A stretch of DNA of 64,000 nucleotides from Acidiphilium acidophilum (GCF_033842475.1 NZ_JAWXYB010000018.1:2401501-2465500); one strand, 5' to 3'. Positions 27,957 to 37,662 are shown, counted from the stretch's first letter. Notes: generated from the sequence alone by a model not told the origin. Translations and numbers: made by a program.

Positions 27957-29153
27957 TTACGCCCGCCCGCTCCGCATCCGCTTCAGCCGCAGCACGGTAT
28001 CGATCGTGATCGCCGCCAGCAAAATCCCGCCCTCGACGATAAACCGCACCGACGATGCCGCCCCGAGCAAATTCATCCCGTTGCTCACGCTCTCGATGAC
28101 CAGCGCCCCGAACAGCGCGCCGTAAACACTGCCGCGCCCCCCGAACAGCGAGGTCCCGCCGATCACCGCCGCCGCCACCGCGTTCAGCATGATATCGCCG
28201 TTCCCCACCGAAGCCGAAGCCACGCCGAGCCGCGCCGCATCGAGGTAGCCCGCGAGCCCGACCAGAAATCCCGCGATCACGAACACCGCAAGCTGAATCC
28301 CCCGCACCGAAATCCCCGCCCGCCGCGCCGCCTCGGCATTGCCGCCCACCGCATACAAATGCCGCCCGAACCGGGTCGATTTCGTCACGAACGCCGAAGC
28401 GAACAGCGCAATCAGAAAAATCATCAACAAAAACGGCACACCGCGATACGCATTGAGCATGAACACCGCGCCGAACAGCATCACCCCCACGCCGATCAGC
28501 CGCATCACCGCCGCATAACCGCCCTCGCTGCCGCCCGCCGCCCGCTTGCGAATACTGTTCAGCGTCAAGCCCGCATACACCCCGAACAGCGCGACACTCG
28601 CCACCCAGCTCCACACCGGATCGAGGTTGAGCGTCCCGATCGCCGTGGTCAGATTATCCGCCAGCGGCACCGACCCGCCATGCGGCGTCAAAATCCCGAG
28701 CGTCACCCCTTCCGCCACCATCGCGCCGCCCAGCGTCACCACGAAACTCGGCACGCCCACCCGCGACACCAGCATCCCCTGCAGAAACCCCAGCGCCGTG
28801 GCACAAGCCACCCCCAGCACCAGCCCCGCCAGCACCGGCACATGAAAAAACACCGTGCTCAGCGAAAACACCGATGCCGCCAGCACCGAATTCCACCCGA
28901 TCGACAGATCGATCATCCCGAGCAGAATGATATAAATCTCCGCCAGCGCCAGCGTCCCGGTCACCACGATCTGCGCCGCCAGGTTCGACAGATTCCGCGG
29001 CGTCAGGAAGTTCGCATTCAATACCTCGAACACGATCCATATCAGTATCAGCGCCGCAATCACCGGCAGCATCCCCAGATCGGCCGCATTGGTCACGCCG
29101 GACAGCCAGCGCTTGAACGCCGATTGCGGCGCGGTCTCCGTCGTCGTGCTCAT
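27957..29153 (-). CDS. Sugar ABC transporter permease (XylH/RbsC type)
   Basis: 398 aa with about ten membrane segments. Family features include LAEIYIILLGMIDLSIGWN, GVPSFVVTLGGAMVAEGV and the coupling region NAEAARRAGISVRGIQ, with GGTSLFGGRGSVYGALFGALVI near the end. It is long, as in the xylose permease XylH. It begins in the stop of the ATPase gene (4-bp overlap). Third gene of a binding protein - ATPase - permease operon. Confidence 0.92.
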   Translation of the reverse strand: MSTTTETAPQSAFKRWLSGVTNAADLGMLPVIAALILIWIVFEVLNANFLTPRNLSNLAAQIVVTGTLALAEIYIILLGMIDLSIGWNSVLAASVFSLSTVFFHVPVLAGLVLGVACATALGFLQGMLVSRVGVPSFVVTLGGAMVAEGVTLGILTPHGGSVPLADNLTTAIGTLNLDPVWSWVASVALFGVYAGLTLNSIRKRAAGGSEGGYAAVMRLIGVGVMLFGAVFMLNAYRGVPFLLMIFLIALFASAFVTKSTRFGRHLYAVGGNAEAARRAGISVRGIQLAVFVIAGFLVGLAGYLDAARLGVASASVGNGDIMLNAVAAAVIGGTSLFGGRGSVYGALFGALVIESVSNGMNLLGAASSVRFIVEGGILLAAITIDTVLRLKRMRSGRA

Positions 29154-29959
29154 GCCACCGCTCCTGCGCCTGTCCTGCCCGGTATCGCGAGCGTCCCGGT
29201 AATCGCCCCCACCACCTGCTCCGGCGTCAGGTCCGACCGCCGCGCTTCCAGCACGGTCGCTCCCAGCCGCAGCACCGCGATATTATCCGCCACCTGAAAC
29301 ACATTCTGCATGTTATGCGTGATCAGAATCACCCCATACCCCTGCCCCGCCAGATCGCGCACCAGCCGCAACACCTCGGCGGTCTGCGCCACCCCCAGCG
29401 CCGCGGTCGGCTCATCCATGATCACCAGCTTGGAATCCCACAGCACCGCGCGCGCAATCGCCACCGCCTGCCGCTGCCCGCCCGAAAGCGACGCAACCGG
29501 CGTATCCAGCGCCGGCAGATTGATCCGCAGCGTCTTCAACACCCGCCGCGCCTCCGCCTCCATATCGACATCGCGCAACACATGCGGCCCGAACGGCGTC
29601 GGGTTCGACACCAGTTCCCGCCCCAGATACAAATTCGCGCAGATCCCGAGATTATCGCAAAGTGCCAGATCCTGATAAACCGTCTGAATCCCGAGCGCAT
29701 TCGCCTCTGACGGATGCCGGATCGAAACCGGCCGCCCCTCCAGCAATATCTCGCCCTCGTCGATCGGCGCCACCCCGGCAATCGCCTTGATCGTGGTCGA
29801 CTTCCCCGCCCCGTTATCCCCGAGCAGTGCCGTCACCTCGCCGCGCGCGACGGAAAAACTCACATCCCGCAACGCGACCACCGCACCATAACGCTTCTGC
29901 AAACCCCGCACGGACAGCAGGGGCATCCCCGTCGCCGTGGTATCGATGGCGGCACTCAT
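29150..29959 (-). CDS. Sugar ABC transporter ATP-binding protein (single domain)
   Basis: 269 aa. One nucleotide-binding domain: Walker A GDNGAGKST, signature LSGGQRQ, Walker B LVIMDEPTAALG, H-loop ITHNM. The E. coli-type XylG/RbsA ATPases have two fused domains of about 500 aa; this is the single-domain form found with FrcA-like systems and must dimerise. Coupled to the permease downstream by ATGA. Confidence 0.92.
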   Translation of the reverse strand: MSAAIDTTATGMPLLSVRGLQKRYGAVVALRDVSFSVARGEVTALLGDNGAGKSTTIKAIAGVAPIDEGEILLEGRPVSIRHPSEANALGIQTVYQDLALCDNLGICANLYLGRELVSNPTPFGPHVLRDVDMEAEARRVLKTLRINLPALDTPVASLSGGQRQAVAIARAVLWDSKLVIMDEPTAALGVAQTAEVLRLVRDLAGQGYGVILITHNMQNVFQVADNIAVLRLGATVLEARRSDLTPEQVVGAITGTLAIPGRTGAGAVA

Positions 29960-30023
29960 CGCGTATCCTCCCGAACGAAAACGGCGGACGCCTCAAGCGC
30001 CCGCCGCACTCACCTGCGGCCTT

Positions 30024-31133
30024 TTAGTGGCCGTGCGCCTTGCAGATCGACCCGTTCGCCGCCGGGCCGACACAAATCGCCGGCCACGTCGTGTACCCCG
30101 ATTTGATCACGGTCGCAGCAAGATTCTTCTTCGTCACCACGATCGGCGTCAGCAGCACCGAAGGCACGTCGATCATCTTGTTGTTGGTCTTGCCGTTCAG
30201 CAACCCGGCAGGCGGGCTCGAATGCGTCGCCACCGCCACAGCCAGTTCCGCCGCCGCCGCCGCCTCATCCGGCACGTATTTGAACACGGTCATCGACTGC
30301 AGACCCTCCAGAATGAAGGTCAACCCGCCATTGGTCGCATCCTGCCCGGTCACCGGCACCTTGCCCGCCAGCCCCACCGCCTGCAAAGCCCGGATCGCCC
30401 CCGAAGCCGTGCCGTCGTTCGCCGCCAGCACCGCATTGACATTATTATGCAACCGGGTCAGCGCCTGCTGGCTCTCCTCGAACGCATTCTGCGGGCTCCA
30501 ATCCGGCGTCATCACCGTATAGGCCAGATGCAGCTTGCCCGATTTGAACAGCGGCCCCAGCACATCCATGGCGCCCTTGCGGAAATCGAACGCATTCGGA
30601 TCGGTCGGCGCGCCATTGATCATCATCACCTGACCACCGGCCTTGGTGTGCGCCGCAATATACTTGCCCTGCAATTTGCCGACCTGCACATTGTCGAACG
30701 ACACGTAATAATCCGGCTTGGAATCCTGGATCAGCCGGTCATACGAAATCACCTTCACATGATTCCGCGCCGCATAATTCACGATCGCGGCCCCCGCCTT
30801 GCCATCGACCGGATCGACCACAAGCACATCCGCCCCGTTCGAAATCGCCGACTGCGCCTGATTGAGCTGGGTATCCGGGCTGGAATTCGCGTTGCTGACA
30901 ATCAGCTTGGCATTGGGGTCCGCCGCCTTGGCCATCTTGATGAACCACGGCCGATCGACCTGCTCATAACGCGGCGAGGAATTCTCCGGCAACAGAAACG
31001 CAATCGTCGTCTTCTTGGTGCTGATCTTCACCGGCTTCGGCTTGCTGATCGTGTCGGCATGCGCGACCGACAGGCCAAGCCCGGCCACCGCCAGAACGCC
31101 GCCCGCAATGAGACTGAGATAAGAGATTTTCAT
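30024..31133 (-). CDS. Sugar ABC transporter substrate-binding protein (XylF type)
   Basis: 369 aa. A signal peptide (LSLIAGGVLAVAGLGLSVAHA) is followed by a two-lobed periplasmic binding fold of the ribose/xylose class: TIAFLLPENSSPRYEQVDRP, NGADVLVVDPVDG, VKVISYDRLI, AVLAANDGTASGAIRAL and VPVTGQDA are all close to XylF. D-xylose is a plausible ligand by resemblance. The ATG at 31133 follows GGGGAAA. First gene of the operon. Confidence 0.92.
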   Translation of the reverse strand: MKISYLSLIAGGVLAVAGLGLSVAHADTISKPKPVKISTKKTTIAFLLPENSSPRYEQVDRPWFIKMAKAADPNAKLIVSNANSSPDTQLNQAQSAISNGADVLVVDPVDGKAGAAIVNYAARNHVKVISYDRLIQDSKPDYYVSFDNVQVGKLQGKYIAAHTKAGGQVMMINGAPTDPNAFDFRKGAMDVLGPLFKSGKLHLAYTVMTPDWSPQNAFEESQQALTRLHNNVNAVLAANDGTASGAIRALQAVGLAGKVPVTGQDATNGGLTFILEGLQSMTVFKYVPDEAAAAAELAVAVATHSSPPAGLLNGKTNNKMIDVPSVLLTPIVVTKKNLAATVIKSGYTTWPAICVGPAANGSICKAHGH

Positions 31134-31312
31134 GGTGTTTCCCCTGGTTTGACGCCAAAGCCGTGCACCGGTTGCGCGGCGCACCAAATTAATTTGACCC
31201 TTGTAGTAAATCGGTCGTTAACGTCAACCCCGGTTCATTGTCAAGCAATAAGATGAGGGTGCGGAACGATCACGGCGTGAGGCGCGGGAAACGAAGGAAC
31301 AGCGAAAACAAG

Positions 31313-31433
31313 CACTTCTTTTTGTGAACAAAAAGAAGCAAAAAAACTTTGATTCCTTCAGGCCCGTGCCGGTTCCAACGCCCGCGACCCGGATCAGAAG
31401 AAGTTTTTTGCTTCTTTTTTACAAAAAAGAAGC
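31313..31433. repeat. Bimodular inverted-hairpin element, copy 5
   Basis: Left hairpin 31315-31338 (same GTGAAC-centred loop as copy 1), right hairpin 31411-31432. The core contains GGCCCGTGCC and CGACCCGGATC. It lies 19 bp after the stop of the 82-aa gene, before the sugar-binding protein gene, both on the minus strand. Confidence 0.92.
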
Positions 31434-31452
31434 GCTCCCTCCCCGCCCGGTC

Positions 31453-31701
31453 CTACTGCCGCGTCTCGTCGATCTCCCGCAATTCCCCCGATTGCACACT
31501 CTCCACCGCATTGTGCAAAATCCGCAAAATCGCCTCATCGGGGAGTGACGCGCTCAACACGTTCAGCGCCCCGCCAAGCAGGGCGGACGCCACCGCGATC
31601 GGCGGAATCTTCTGTTCGATCATATGCTTGACCATCCGGTCGATCATCGATCCGGCCTGCATGATCTGCTCTTCGGTCGCAAACTCGTCCATGTCCGTCA
31701 C
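31453..31701 (-). CDS. Small conserved-looking protein of unknown function
   Basis: 82 aa, acidic, helical, without signal or membrane segment; KHMIEQKIPPIAVASALLGGALNVL is an amphipathic stretch. A GTG at 31701 is preferred because AGGAG lies 8 bases upstream; the ATG nine bases further in is too far from it. Family not recognised. Located between a sugar transporter operon and an Atm1-type exporter. Confidence 0.65.
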   Translation of the reverse strand: MTDMDEFATEEQIMQAGSMIDRMVKHMIEQKIPPIAVASALLGGALNVLSASLPDEAILRILHNAVESVQSGELREIDETRQ

Positions 31702-31775
31702 GTCCGGTGCTCCTGATGTCTATCTCAGCGCCTGACCTAAGGACAACCAATGGCAAAATAAAGCGCCCGCCGCCA

Positions 31776-33638
31776 TTATTCCGCCCGATCGCTCACCATT
31801 TCGCGAGCAGCCAGCCCGGTCGCCAGATCCTGCTCGACATGCTCACCCTCCGCAATCTCCGATTGCGCCGCCCACATCGTGGCATAAACCCCATCCATCG
31901 CCAGCAGCGCGGCATGGGTGCCGCGTTCCACGATCACCCCATCCCGCAGCACCAGAATCTCATCGGCATCGATCACCGTGGAGAGCCGATGCGCGATCAC
32001 CAGCGTGGTCCGGTCTCGCGCCACCTGGCGCAGCGCGATCCCGATTTCCTGCTCCGTCGCGGTATCCAACGCACTGGTCGCCTCGTCGAGTATCAAAATG
32101 CGCGGATTTTTCAGCATGGTCCGCGCGATTGCCACCCGCTGCTTTTCGCCACCCGAGAGCTTCAACCCCCGCTCGCCCACCCTGGTCTCGTAGCCCTGCG
32201 GCAGCGACATCACGAAATCATGGATCTGCGCGAATTTCGCCGCCTGCTCCACCTCGGCCGCGGTCGCACCCGGTCGCCCGTAGGCGATATTGTAGCGGAT
32301 CGAATCGTTGAACAGCACGGTATCCTGCGGCACCACCCCGATCGCCGCGCGCAGCGAATGCTGGGCGAAATCGCGCACATCGACACCATCGACCAGCACT
32401 TCCCCCTCGCTCACGTCACAGAACCGGAACAGCAGCCGCGAGGTCGTGGACTTGCCCGATCCGGTCGGCCCGACCAGCGCGATCTTCTGCCCCGGCTCGG
32501 CCCGGAACGACACGCCGTGAAGAATTTCCCGGTCCTGATTATAGCCGAACCGCACATCGCGAAACTCGACAGAAACCGCCTCGCCCTGCGGCGCGATGCT
32601 CTTCGCGTCCGCCCGGTCGGTAATCTCCTGCGGGGTGCGCAGCAGCGAGAACATCTGCTCCATGTCGATCAACCCCTGCTTGACCTCGCGATACACCACG
32701 CCGAGGAAATTCAGCGGCTGATAAAGCTGGATAAGATAGGTATTGACCAGCACGAACTGCCCGATATTGAGCTTGCCCGCCACGATCCCCTGCGCCGCCA
32801 TCAGCATCATCACCGCCAGCCCCGCCGCGATAATGATCGCCTGCCCGAGATTGAGCGCATTGAGCGACACCTGCGATTTGACCGCGGCACTCTCATAGGC
32901 GGCAAGGCTCTCGTCGAACCGCGCGGCCTCATGCGCCTCGTTGCCGAAATACTTCACCGTCTCGAAGTTCAGCAGGCTGTCGATCGCCTTGGTCTGGGCC
33001 GCGTTATCGGTCTCGTTCATCTGCCGGCGGAACTTGATCCGCCACGCGGTGAACGAAAACGTAAACGCCATATAGCCGCCCACCGCTGCCAGCGTCACCG
33101 CCGCGTAGCGCCAGTCGAACAACGTCCACAAAATCCCCATGGTCAGGAACAGCTCGAACAGGGTCGGGATCACATTGAACGTGGTCAGCCGCAGCACGTT
33201 CTGGATCCCGGTGGTCCCGCGCAGGATCACGCGCGACAAGCCGCCGGTCTGCCGGTCCAGATGATACCGCATCGACAGGGAATGCAGATGCTCGAACGTC
33301 TCCCGCCCGACCGAGCGCGCCGCCCGCTGCTGCACGGCGGCGAACAGCGCATCGCGCAATTCGTTGAACCCCGCCGCCCCCATCCGCACCAGCCCATACG
33401 CCACGATCAGCGCCGCCGGCACCACCAGCGGCCCCGCCTTGGGCGACAGCGCATTGACCGCGTGCGAATAGATGATCGGCACGATCACGGTCGCCACCTT
33501 GGCCAGAATCAGCGCCGCCGCCGCCAGCACCACGCGCACCCGCAGCCCGAGTTCGCCTTTCGGCCACAAATACGGCAGCAGGGATTTCACGGTGGTCCAG
33601 GAGCTGTCGCTCTTGGCAATCTCGACGGTTCGGGCCAT
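31776..33638 (-). CDS. Atm1/HMT-type ABC half-transporter (membrane and ATPase fused)
   Basis: 620 aa. Six membrane helices in the N-terminal half with the Atm1 hallmark NFETVKYFGNEAHE, then a nucleotide-binding domain with GPTGSGKST, signature LSGGEKQ and ILILDEATSALD. Bacterial Atm1 relatives export glutathione conjugates or glutathione-metal complexes across the inner membrane. It would act as a homodimer. Its start is 34 bp from the divergent Nudix gene, so the two share a promoter region. The ATG at 33638 is preceded by an in-frame GTG. Confidence 0.92.
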   Translation of the reverse strand: MARTVEIAKSDSSWTTVKSLLPYLWPKGELGLRVRVVLAAAALILAKVATVIVPIIYSHAVNALSPKAGPLVVPAALIVAYGLVRMGAAGFNELRDALFAAVQQRAARSVGRETFEHLHSLSMRYHLDRQTGGLSRVILRGTTGIQNVLRLTTFNVIPTLFELFLTMGILWTLFDWRYAAVTLAAVGGYMAFTFSFTAWRIKFRRQMNETDNAAQTKAIDSLLNFETVKYFGNEAHEAARFDESLAAYESAAVKSQVSLNALNLGQAIIIAAGLAVMMLMAAQGIVAGKLNIGQFVLVNTYLIQLYQPLNFLGVVYREVKQGLIDMEQMFSLLRTPQEITDRADAKSIAPQGEAVSVEFRDVRFGYNQDREILHGVSFRAEPGQKIALVGPTGSGKSTTSRLLFRFCDVSEGEVLVDGVDVRDFAQHSLRAAIGVVPQDTVLFNDSIRYNIAYGRPGATAAEVEQAAKFAQIHDFVMSLPQGYETRVGERGLKLSGGEKQRVAIARTMLKNPRILILDEATSALDTATEQEIGIALRQVARDRTTLVIAHRLSTVIDADEILVLRDGVIVERGTHAALLAMDGVYATMWAAQSEIAEGEHVEQDLATGLAAREMVSDRAE

Positions 33639-33672
33639 CACAACGACATGGCATGGCAGCGCGGGATTGCAA

Positions 33673-34539
33673 ATGGGTGAACAGAACGAAGCACGACATA
33701 CCAGTCAGCTCACCACCGCCCTCTGCCTCGACCTGATCGCCCGCTGCCGCAACGCCCGCCTCCCCGGCGAGCGCATCCGCCTCTCGATCGGCGCCGACCA
33801 CATCGGCTACGTCAAACCCGCCCTTGCCGCCGCGCTTCAGGGTTTCGCCACCGAAACCGATACCGGCCTCTCCATCGACCCGCGTAACACTCCCCGCTTC
33901 AACGAGATCGCCGCTGCCCTCGCCCCGACATTCGGCTTTCGCATCCGCCGCGAGGATTTCGATGTCCGCAGCCGCCCCGAAGGCCCTGTCCTCGCCATCC
34001 TCGATCGCGGCGCCCTGCCCGCCTTCGGCGTCATCGGCTTAGGCGTCCACCTCAACGGCTACTGCCGCCGCCCGGACGGCATCCACCTCTGGATCGCCAA
34101 ACGCAGCGCCACCAAAAAACTCGACCCCGGCAAATACGACAACATCGTCGGCGGCGGCATCTCGGCAGGCATGACCCCGCGTGAAACCCTGCTCAAGGAA
34201 GCCGCCGAGGAAGCCGCGATCCCGGAAGCCACCCTCGCCCACGCCAACGAAGTTTCCCGCATCGCCTACATGATGGATCGGGCCGAAGGCCTCCGCCGCG
34301 ACCTGCTGGTCTGCTACGATGTCGAACTACCGGAAAGCTTCATCCCCACCCCGGCGGATGGCGAGGTCGAAAGCTTCCAACTCCGCCCCGCCGCCGAAAT
34401 CCTCGAATTGCTCGCCGCCGACGACCTCGTGAAATTCAACGTCAACCTCGTCCTGATCGACTTCCTGCTCCGCCACGAAATCCTGCCCGACCCAGGCGGC
34501 ACCATCGCCACCGCCCTGGCCGCGCAAGAGCCGTTCTGA
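33673..34539 (+). CDS. DUF4743-Nudix hydrolase (thiamine pyrophosphokinase-associated type)
   Basis: 288 aa. An N-terminal DUF4743 domain (residues 20-120, RLSIGADHIGYVKPAL) is followed by a Nudix domain (about 130-280) with a near-canonical box GGGISAGMTPRETLLKEAAEE. Homologous domains are fused to thiamine pyrophosphokinase in fungi (Tnr3) and hydrolyse oxidised thiamine diphosphates in some cases. The ATG at 33673 gives a sensible DUF4743 N-terminus; the longer frame upstream overlaps the divergent exporter gene. Confidence 0.87.
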   Translation: MGEQNEARHTSQLTTALCLDLIARCRNARLPGERIRLSIGADHIGYVKPALAAALQGFATETDTGLSIDPRNTPRFNEIAAALAPTFGFRIRREDFDVRSRPEGPVLAILDRGALPAFGVIGLGVHLNGYCRRPDGIHLWIAKRSATKKLDPGKYDNIVGGGISAGMTPRETLLKEAAEEAAIPEATLAHANEVSRIAYMMDRAEGLRRDLLVCYDVELPESFIPTPADGEVESFQLRPAAEILELLAADDLVKFNVNLVLIDFLLRHEILPDPGGTIATALAAQEPF

Positions 34540-34554
34540 GCAAAGCCGCGCCGT

Positions 34555-34854
34555 TCAGCCCCGCTTCATCCACGCCTGGCACCACCCGCCCGCGCTGATC
34601 GGCCCGGCGACGAGGTGGCAATGGCTCACCGTGCTCCCGGCATCGGGCGGCTTGAACCACACGCAGGCCCCGCACACCCGCCCGTCCCACGGAATGTCCC
34701 GATACCCGACCGATGCTTTCGACAGGCTGGGCACCATGTCCTTCAATTGCGCCGCAGTCGGCCGCGCCGCCGCCTCCGCCACACCCGCACCCGCCACCAT
34801 CGCCACCGCCGCACCCCCGAGGCCGATGACATTGCGCCGCTTCATCGTATTCAT
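34555..34854 (-). CDS. High-potential iron-sulfur protein (HiPIP)
   Basis: 99 aa. A twin-arginine-like signal (MKRRNVIGLGGAAVAMVAGAGVAEA) precedes a mature domain of about 70 residues with four cysteines spaced C-x2-C-x14-C-x12-C (C61, C64, C79, C92) and the GWCQAW ending usual for HiPIPs. It carries one [4Fe-4S] cluster and shuttles electrons in the periplasm. The ATG at 34854 is chosen because GGAG lies 6 bases upstream. It follows the trihaem cytochrome gene by 11 bp, so the two are probably a redox pair. Confidence 0.9.
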   Translation of the reverse strand: MNTMKRRNVIGLGGAAVAMVAGAGVAEAAARPTAAQLKDMVPSLSKASVGYRDIPWDGRVCGACVWFKPPDAGSTVSHCHLVAGPISAGGWCQAWMKRG

Positions 34855-34865
34855 CGTCATCTCCC

Positions 34866-36635
34866 TCAGTAATTCACGGTCTGGAGCGCAATGTTCGCAT
34901 CGAGCGTCCGCCCGTCGCCGATCGGCCCGAACAGATGTAGCCCGACCACATGATTGTCATGCAGAACCTGCCGCACCATCAGCACCACCGGCGTCACCTT
35001 GCCATCCACGGTCACCCGCCCCGCGAACTCGTTGCCCTGCGAGGCACAGGCCCCGCCGAGCAGCACCGGGTTCTTGCCGTACTGGGTCGAGAAATTCGCG
35101 GTCATCCGGCAATCGGTGCGGTTGCCGTTCACCCACACCCGCCCGGAAATATCATTGAACTGCCGGGTCTTGCCGTCCGCGCTCAGGCTCGCCTTGGTGC
35201 TGCCGGTATCGAGATCGACCTCGATGGTCGCCTCCGAGCGCAGCGCCGCCACGGTATTCGCCGTCGCATCCGGCTCGCCCCGATTGCCCCACGCCGTCCG
35301 CACGTAATTCGCGATATCGGCGATCTGGGCATCGCTCAGCGTCGCGCCGAACATCGGCATCGCGGTCTGATCCTTGTGCCACGGCTCGAACCCGGCGAGC
35401 ATCATCCCGATCACATCGATCGGCCTGCCGTTCCACACCGCCTGATTATGGGCGAGATTCGGAATATTGTTGTTCACGCCTTCGCCGGTCTTCATGTGGC
35501 AGCGCGCGCATTCGTCATCGTAAAGCGTCTTGCCCGCCGCCACCGAAGCCGCGGCATCCGGAATCGCCGGCGGAATATGGCTCTTCAGCGGCTTCAACGT
35601 CCGCAGGTAATCCACGATATCCTGAACATCCTGCTTGGGCATCCGGCTGAGGCTGTCATCGACCACCGCCTTCATCTTGCCGAACGGCGCCCCCTGCTTC
35701 ATGTCGCCATCGTCGTGCAGATAGGTATAAATCGCCTTGTCGCTCCACGACCCCAACCCGTCGCTCTTCGACGAGGTGATATTCGGCGCATACCACGCCT
35801 GATCGATGATATGCCCGCCCGCCAGATACCGCGAATGGATCGAGGCCATCGCGATGTTCCGCGGCGTATGGCACGCATCGCAATGCTCCAGCGCCTGCAC
35901 GAGATACGCCCCGTGCCTGACGTTCTGGCTCCACCCTTTCTGGTAGCGCACCGGATGCGGATGGAAAAACAGCAGCCGCCACGCCAGCATCCCCGCCCGC
36001 AGATCGGTCGGAAAGAACATGGTATCCGGCCGGTTCTTGATCGCCACCGGCTTGAGCGTATCGAGATACGCCTTGATCGCCATCACATCGGAATAGGTCA
36101 GCTTGGAATAGGCGGTGTAGGGCATCACCGGATATTCGTATTTCGGAAACACCACCAGCGAACTGCCGGGATCGATCCCGCCATGCACCGCCGCATAGAA
36201 CTGCTTGTCGGTCATGCTGCCGATGCCGTATTTCTTGTCCGGCGTCAGATTGGTCGAAAACACCGACCCGAACGGCGTCCCCACCGCGCGCCCGCCAGCA
36301 AATTCCGGCTCGCCCGCCACGCTGTGGCACGGCATGCAATCCCCCGCGACGGTCAGGAACATGCCCTTCTTCACCAGCGCCGCCTGCTTGGGATCGCTCG
36401 GCATATGAACCGGCTGGGGAATATCCCACCCGTCCATCCCCTTCGCGGGCTTCGCGGCAATCGCGGTCTCCGCGCTCGGCCATGTGGTCACCCCGCCCTG
36501 CGCCGCCATCGCCGCACGCGCGGTCCGAACCCCCGCACTCACCGCAAATCCCGCCCCTGCCAGCACCACGACCGCCCCGCCCGCAAGCAGAATTCGTTGC
36601 AATTTACTGAACTTTTTTTCACCCGTTCCAGACAT
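34866..36635 (-). CDS. Trihaem cytochrome c with extra C-terminal domain
   Basis: 589 aa. One N-terminal membrane segment (ILLAGGAVVVLAGAGFAV) anchors it or serves as signal. Three haem-binding motifs follow: CMPCH (C100), CDACH (C252) and CARCH (C376), each in a cytochrome c domain like those of the alcohol/gluconate dehydrogenase cytochrome subunits of acetic acid bacteria. Residues 470-589 form an additional domain with two cysteines that is not part of that family. No dehydrogenase subunit is adjacent; the HiPIP gene directly downstream is the likely electron partner. Confidence 0.9.
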   Translation of the reverse strand: MSGTGEKKFSKLQRILLAGGAVVVLAGAGFAVSAGVRTARAAMAAQGGVTTWPSAETAIAAKPAKGMDGWDIPQPVHMPSDPKQAALVKKGMFLTVAGDCMPCHSVAGEPEFAGGRAVGTPFGSVFSTNLTPDKKYGIGSMTDKQFYAAVHGGIDPGSSLVVFPKYEYPVMPYTAYSKLTYSDVMAIKAYLDTLKPVAIKNRPDTMFFPTDLRAGMLAWRLLFFHPHPVRYQKGWSQNVRHGAYLVQALEHCDACHTPRNIAMASIHSRYLAGGHIIDQAWYAPNITSSKSDGLGSWSDKAIYTYLHDDGDMKQGAPFGKMKAVVDDSLSRMPKQDVQDIVDYLRTLKPLKSHIPPAIPDAAASVAAGKTLYDDECARCHMKTGEGVNNNIPNLAHNQAVWNGRPIDVIGMMLAGFEPWHKDQTAMPMFGATLSDAQIADIANYVRTAWGNRGEPDATANTVAALRSEATIEVDLDTGSTKASLSADGKTRQFNDISGRVWVNGNRTDCRMTANFSTQYGKNPVLLGGACASQGNEFAGRVTVDGKVTPVVLMVRQVLHDNHVVGLHLFGPIGDGRTLDANIALQTVNY

Positions 36636-36870
36636 TCGCTCACCCTCCAGACCCTACGTAAAAGGAGGTTGACACGGGAAATTTCAACCGTTCCGCAAGC
36701 CGATATTCCGGCCCTCCAAGCGTCATGCCGACAACGTGATAATCATTTCCCCACCTTAAGTTCCGCAATACGAAACTTTCTCCCAGATTCCCGCAAATGG
36801 CGATTGACTTCCCCGTGTCCTCACTCGATAAAAAACAAAAATCGCGGTTCGAAACGCAGGGGAAACGACA

Positions 36871-37662
36871 ATGGAGTCCACGGCAGCCCGCACCTACGAG
36901 CACATCGTCCGTGCCGAAAACCTGTCCGTCTCGTTCGGCAAGGTCCGCGCCCTCGCGGAGATCGACCTCGCGATCGGTCGCAACGAAATCGTCGGCCTGA
37001 TCGGCGATAACGGGGCCGGCAAATCCACCCTGATCAAAACCCTCACCGGCGTCATCCCGCCCTCGGCAGGCCGCCTGTTCATCCGCGACCAGCCGGTCGA
37101 CTGGGCCAATTTCTCGGTCCGCCGCGCCCACGATCTCCGCTTCGAAACCGTCTATCAGGAAAAATCCCTCGGCGAAAAACAGCCGCTCTGGCGCAATTTC
37201 TTCGTCGGCCGCCAGATCACCAACCGCTTCGGCTTCATCCGGGTCCGCGAACAGCGCCGCATCGCCAACGAAATCCTTCAGCGCCAGCTCGGCTTTCGCG
37301 GCGTCGGCATCGATGCCGATTCCACCGTCGCCAAACTCTCCGGCGGCGAACGCCAGGGCATCGCGATCGGCCGCGCAATGCATTTCGACGCCGACCTGAT
37401 CATCCTCGACGAACCCACCACGGCACTCGCGATCAAGGAAGTCCAAAAAGTGCTCGACTTCGTCCGCCGCATCAAAGACTCCGGCCGCGCCGCCATCTAC
37501 ATCGAACACAACCTCGCCCACGTCCACGCATTGGCCGACCGCCTGATCGTGCTCGACCGTGGCCGCATCGTGGCCAATCTCCGCCCCGCCGATCTCTCCC
37601 TCGAAGATCTCACCCTCTTCCTGATCGACCTCCAGAAAACCAAGATCGAGGCCGCCGCATGA
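36871..37662 (+). CDS. Sugar ABC transporter ATP-binding protein (second system)
   Basis: 263 aa, single nucleotide-binding domain: Walker A GDNGAGKST, signature LSGGERQ, Walker B LIILDEPTTAL, followed by IYIEHNL in place of the usual H-loop wording but with the His kept. It resembles the FrcA type. It overlaps the permease start by 4 bp. Divergent from the trihaem cytochrome gene across a 235-bp gap that should hold both promoters. Confidence 0.92.
   Translation: MESTAARTYEHIVRAENLSVSFGKVRALAEIDLAIGRNEIVGLIGDNGAGKSTLIKTLTGVIPPSAGRLFIRDQPVDWANFSVRRAHDLRFETVYQEKSLGEKQPLWRNFFVGRQITNRFGFIRVREQRRIANEILQRQLGFRGVGIDADSTVAKLSGGERQGIAIGRAMHFDADLIILDEPTTALAIKEVQKVLDFVRRIKDSGRAAIYIEHNLAHVHALADRLIVLDRGRIVANLRPADLSLEDLTLFLIDLQKTKIEAAA

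Noticed and set aside
29150-29959. Truncation of a two-domain XylG-type ATPase
   Set aside because: The second sugar system in the window also has a single-domain ATPase, and the gene is directly coupled to the permease with no remnant of a second domain, so the short form is its normal state.
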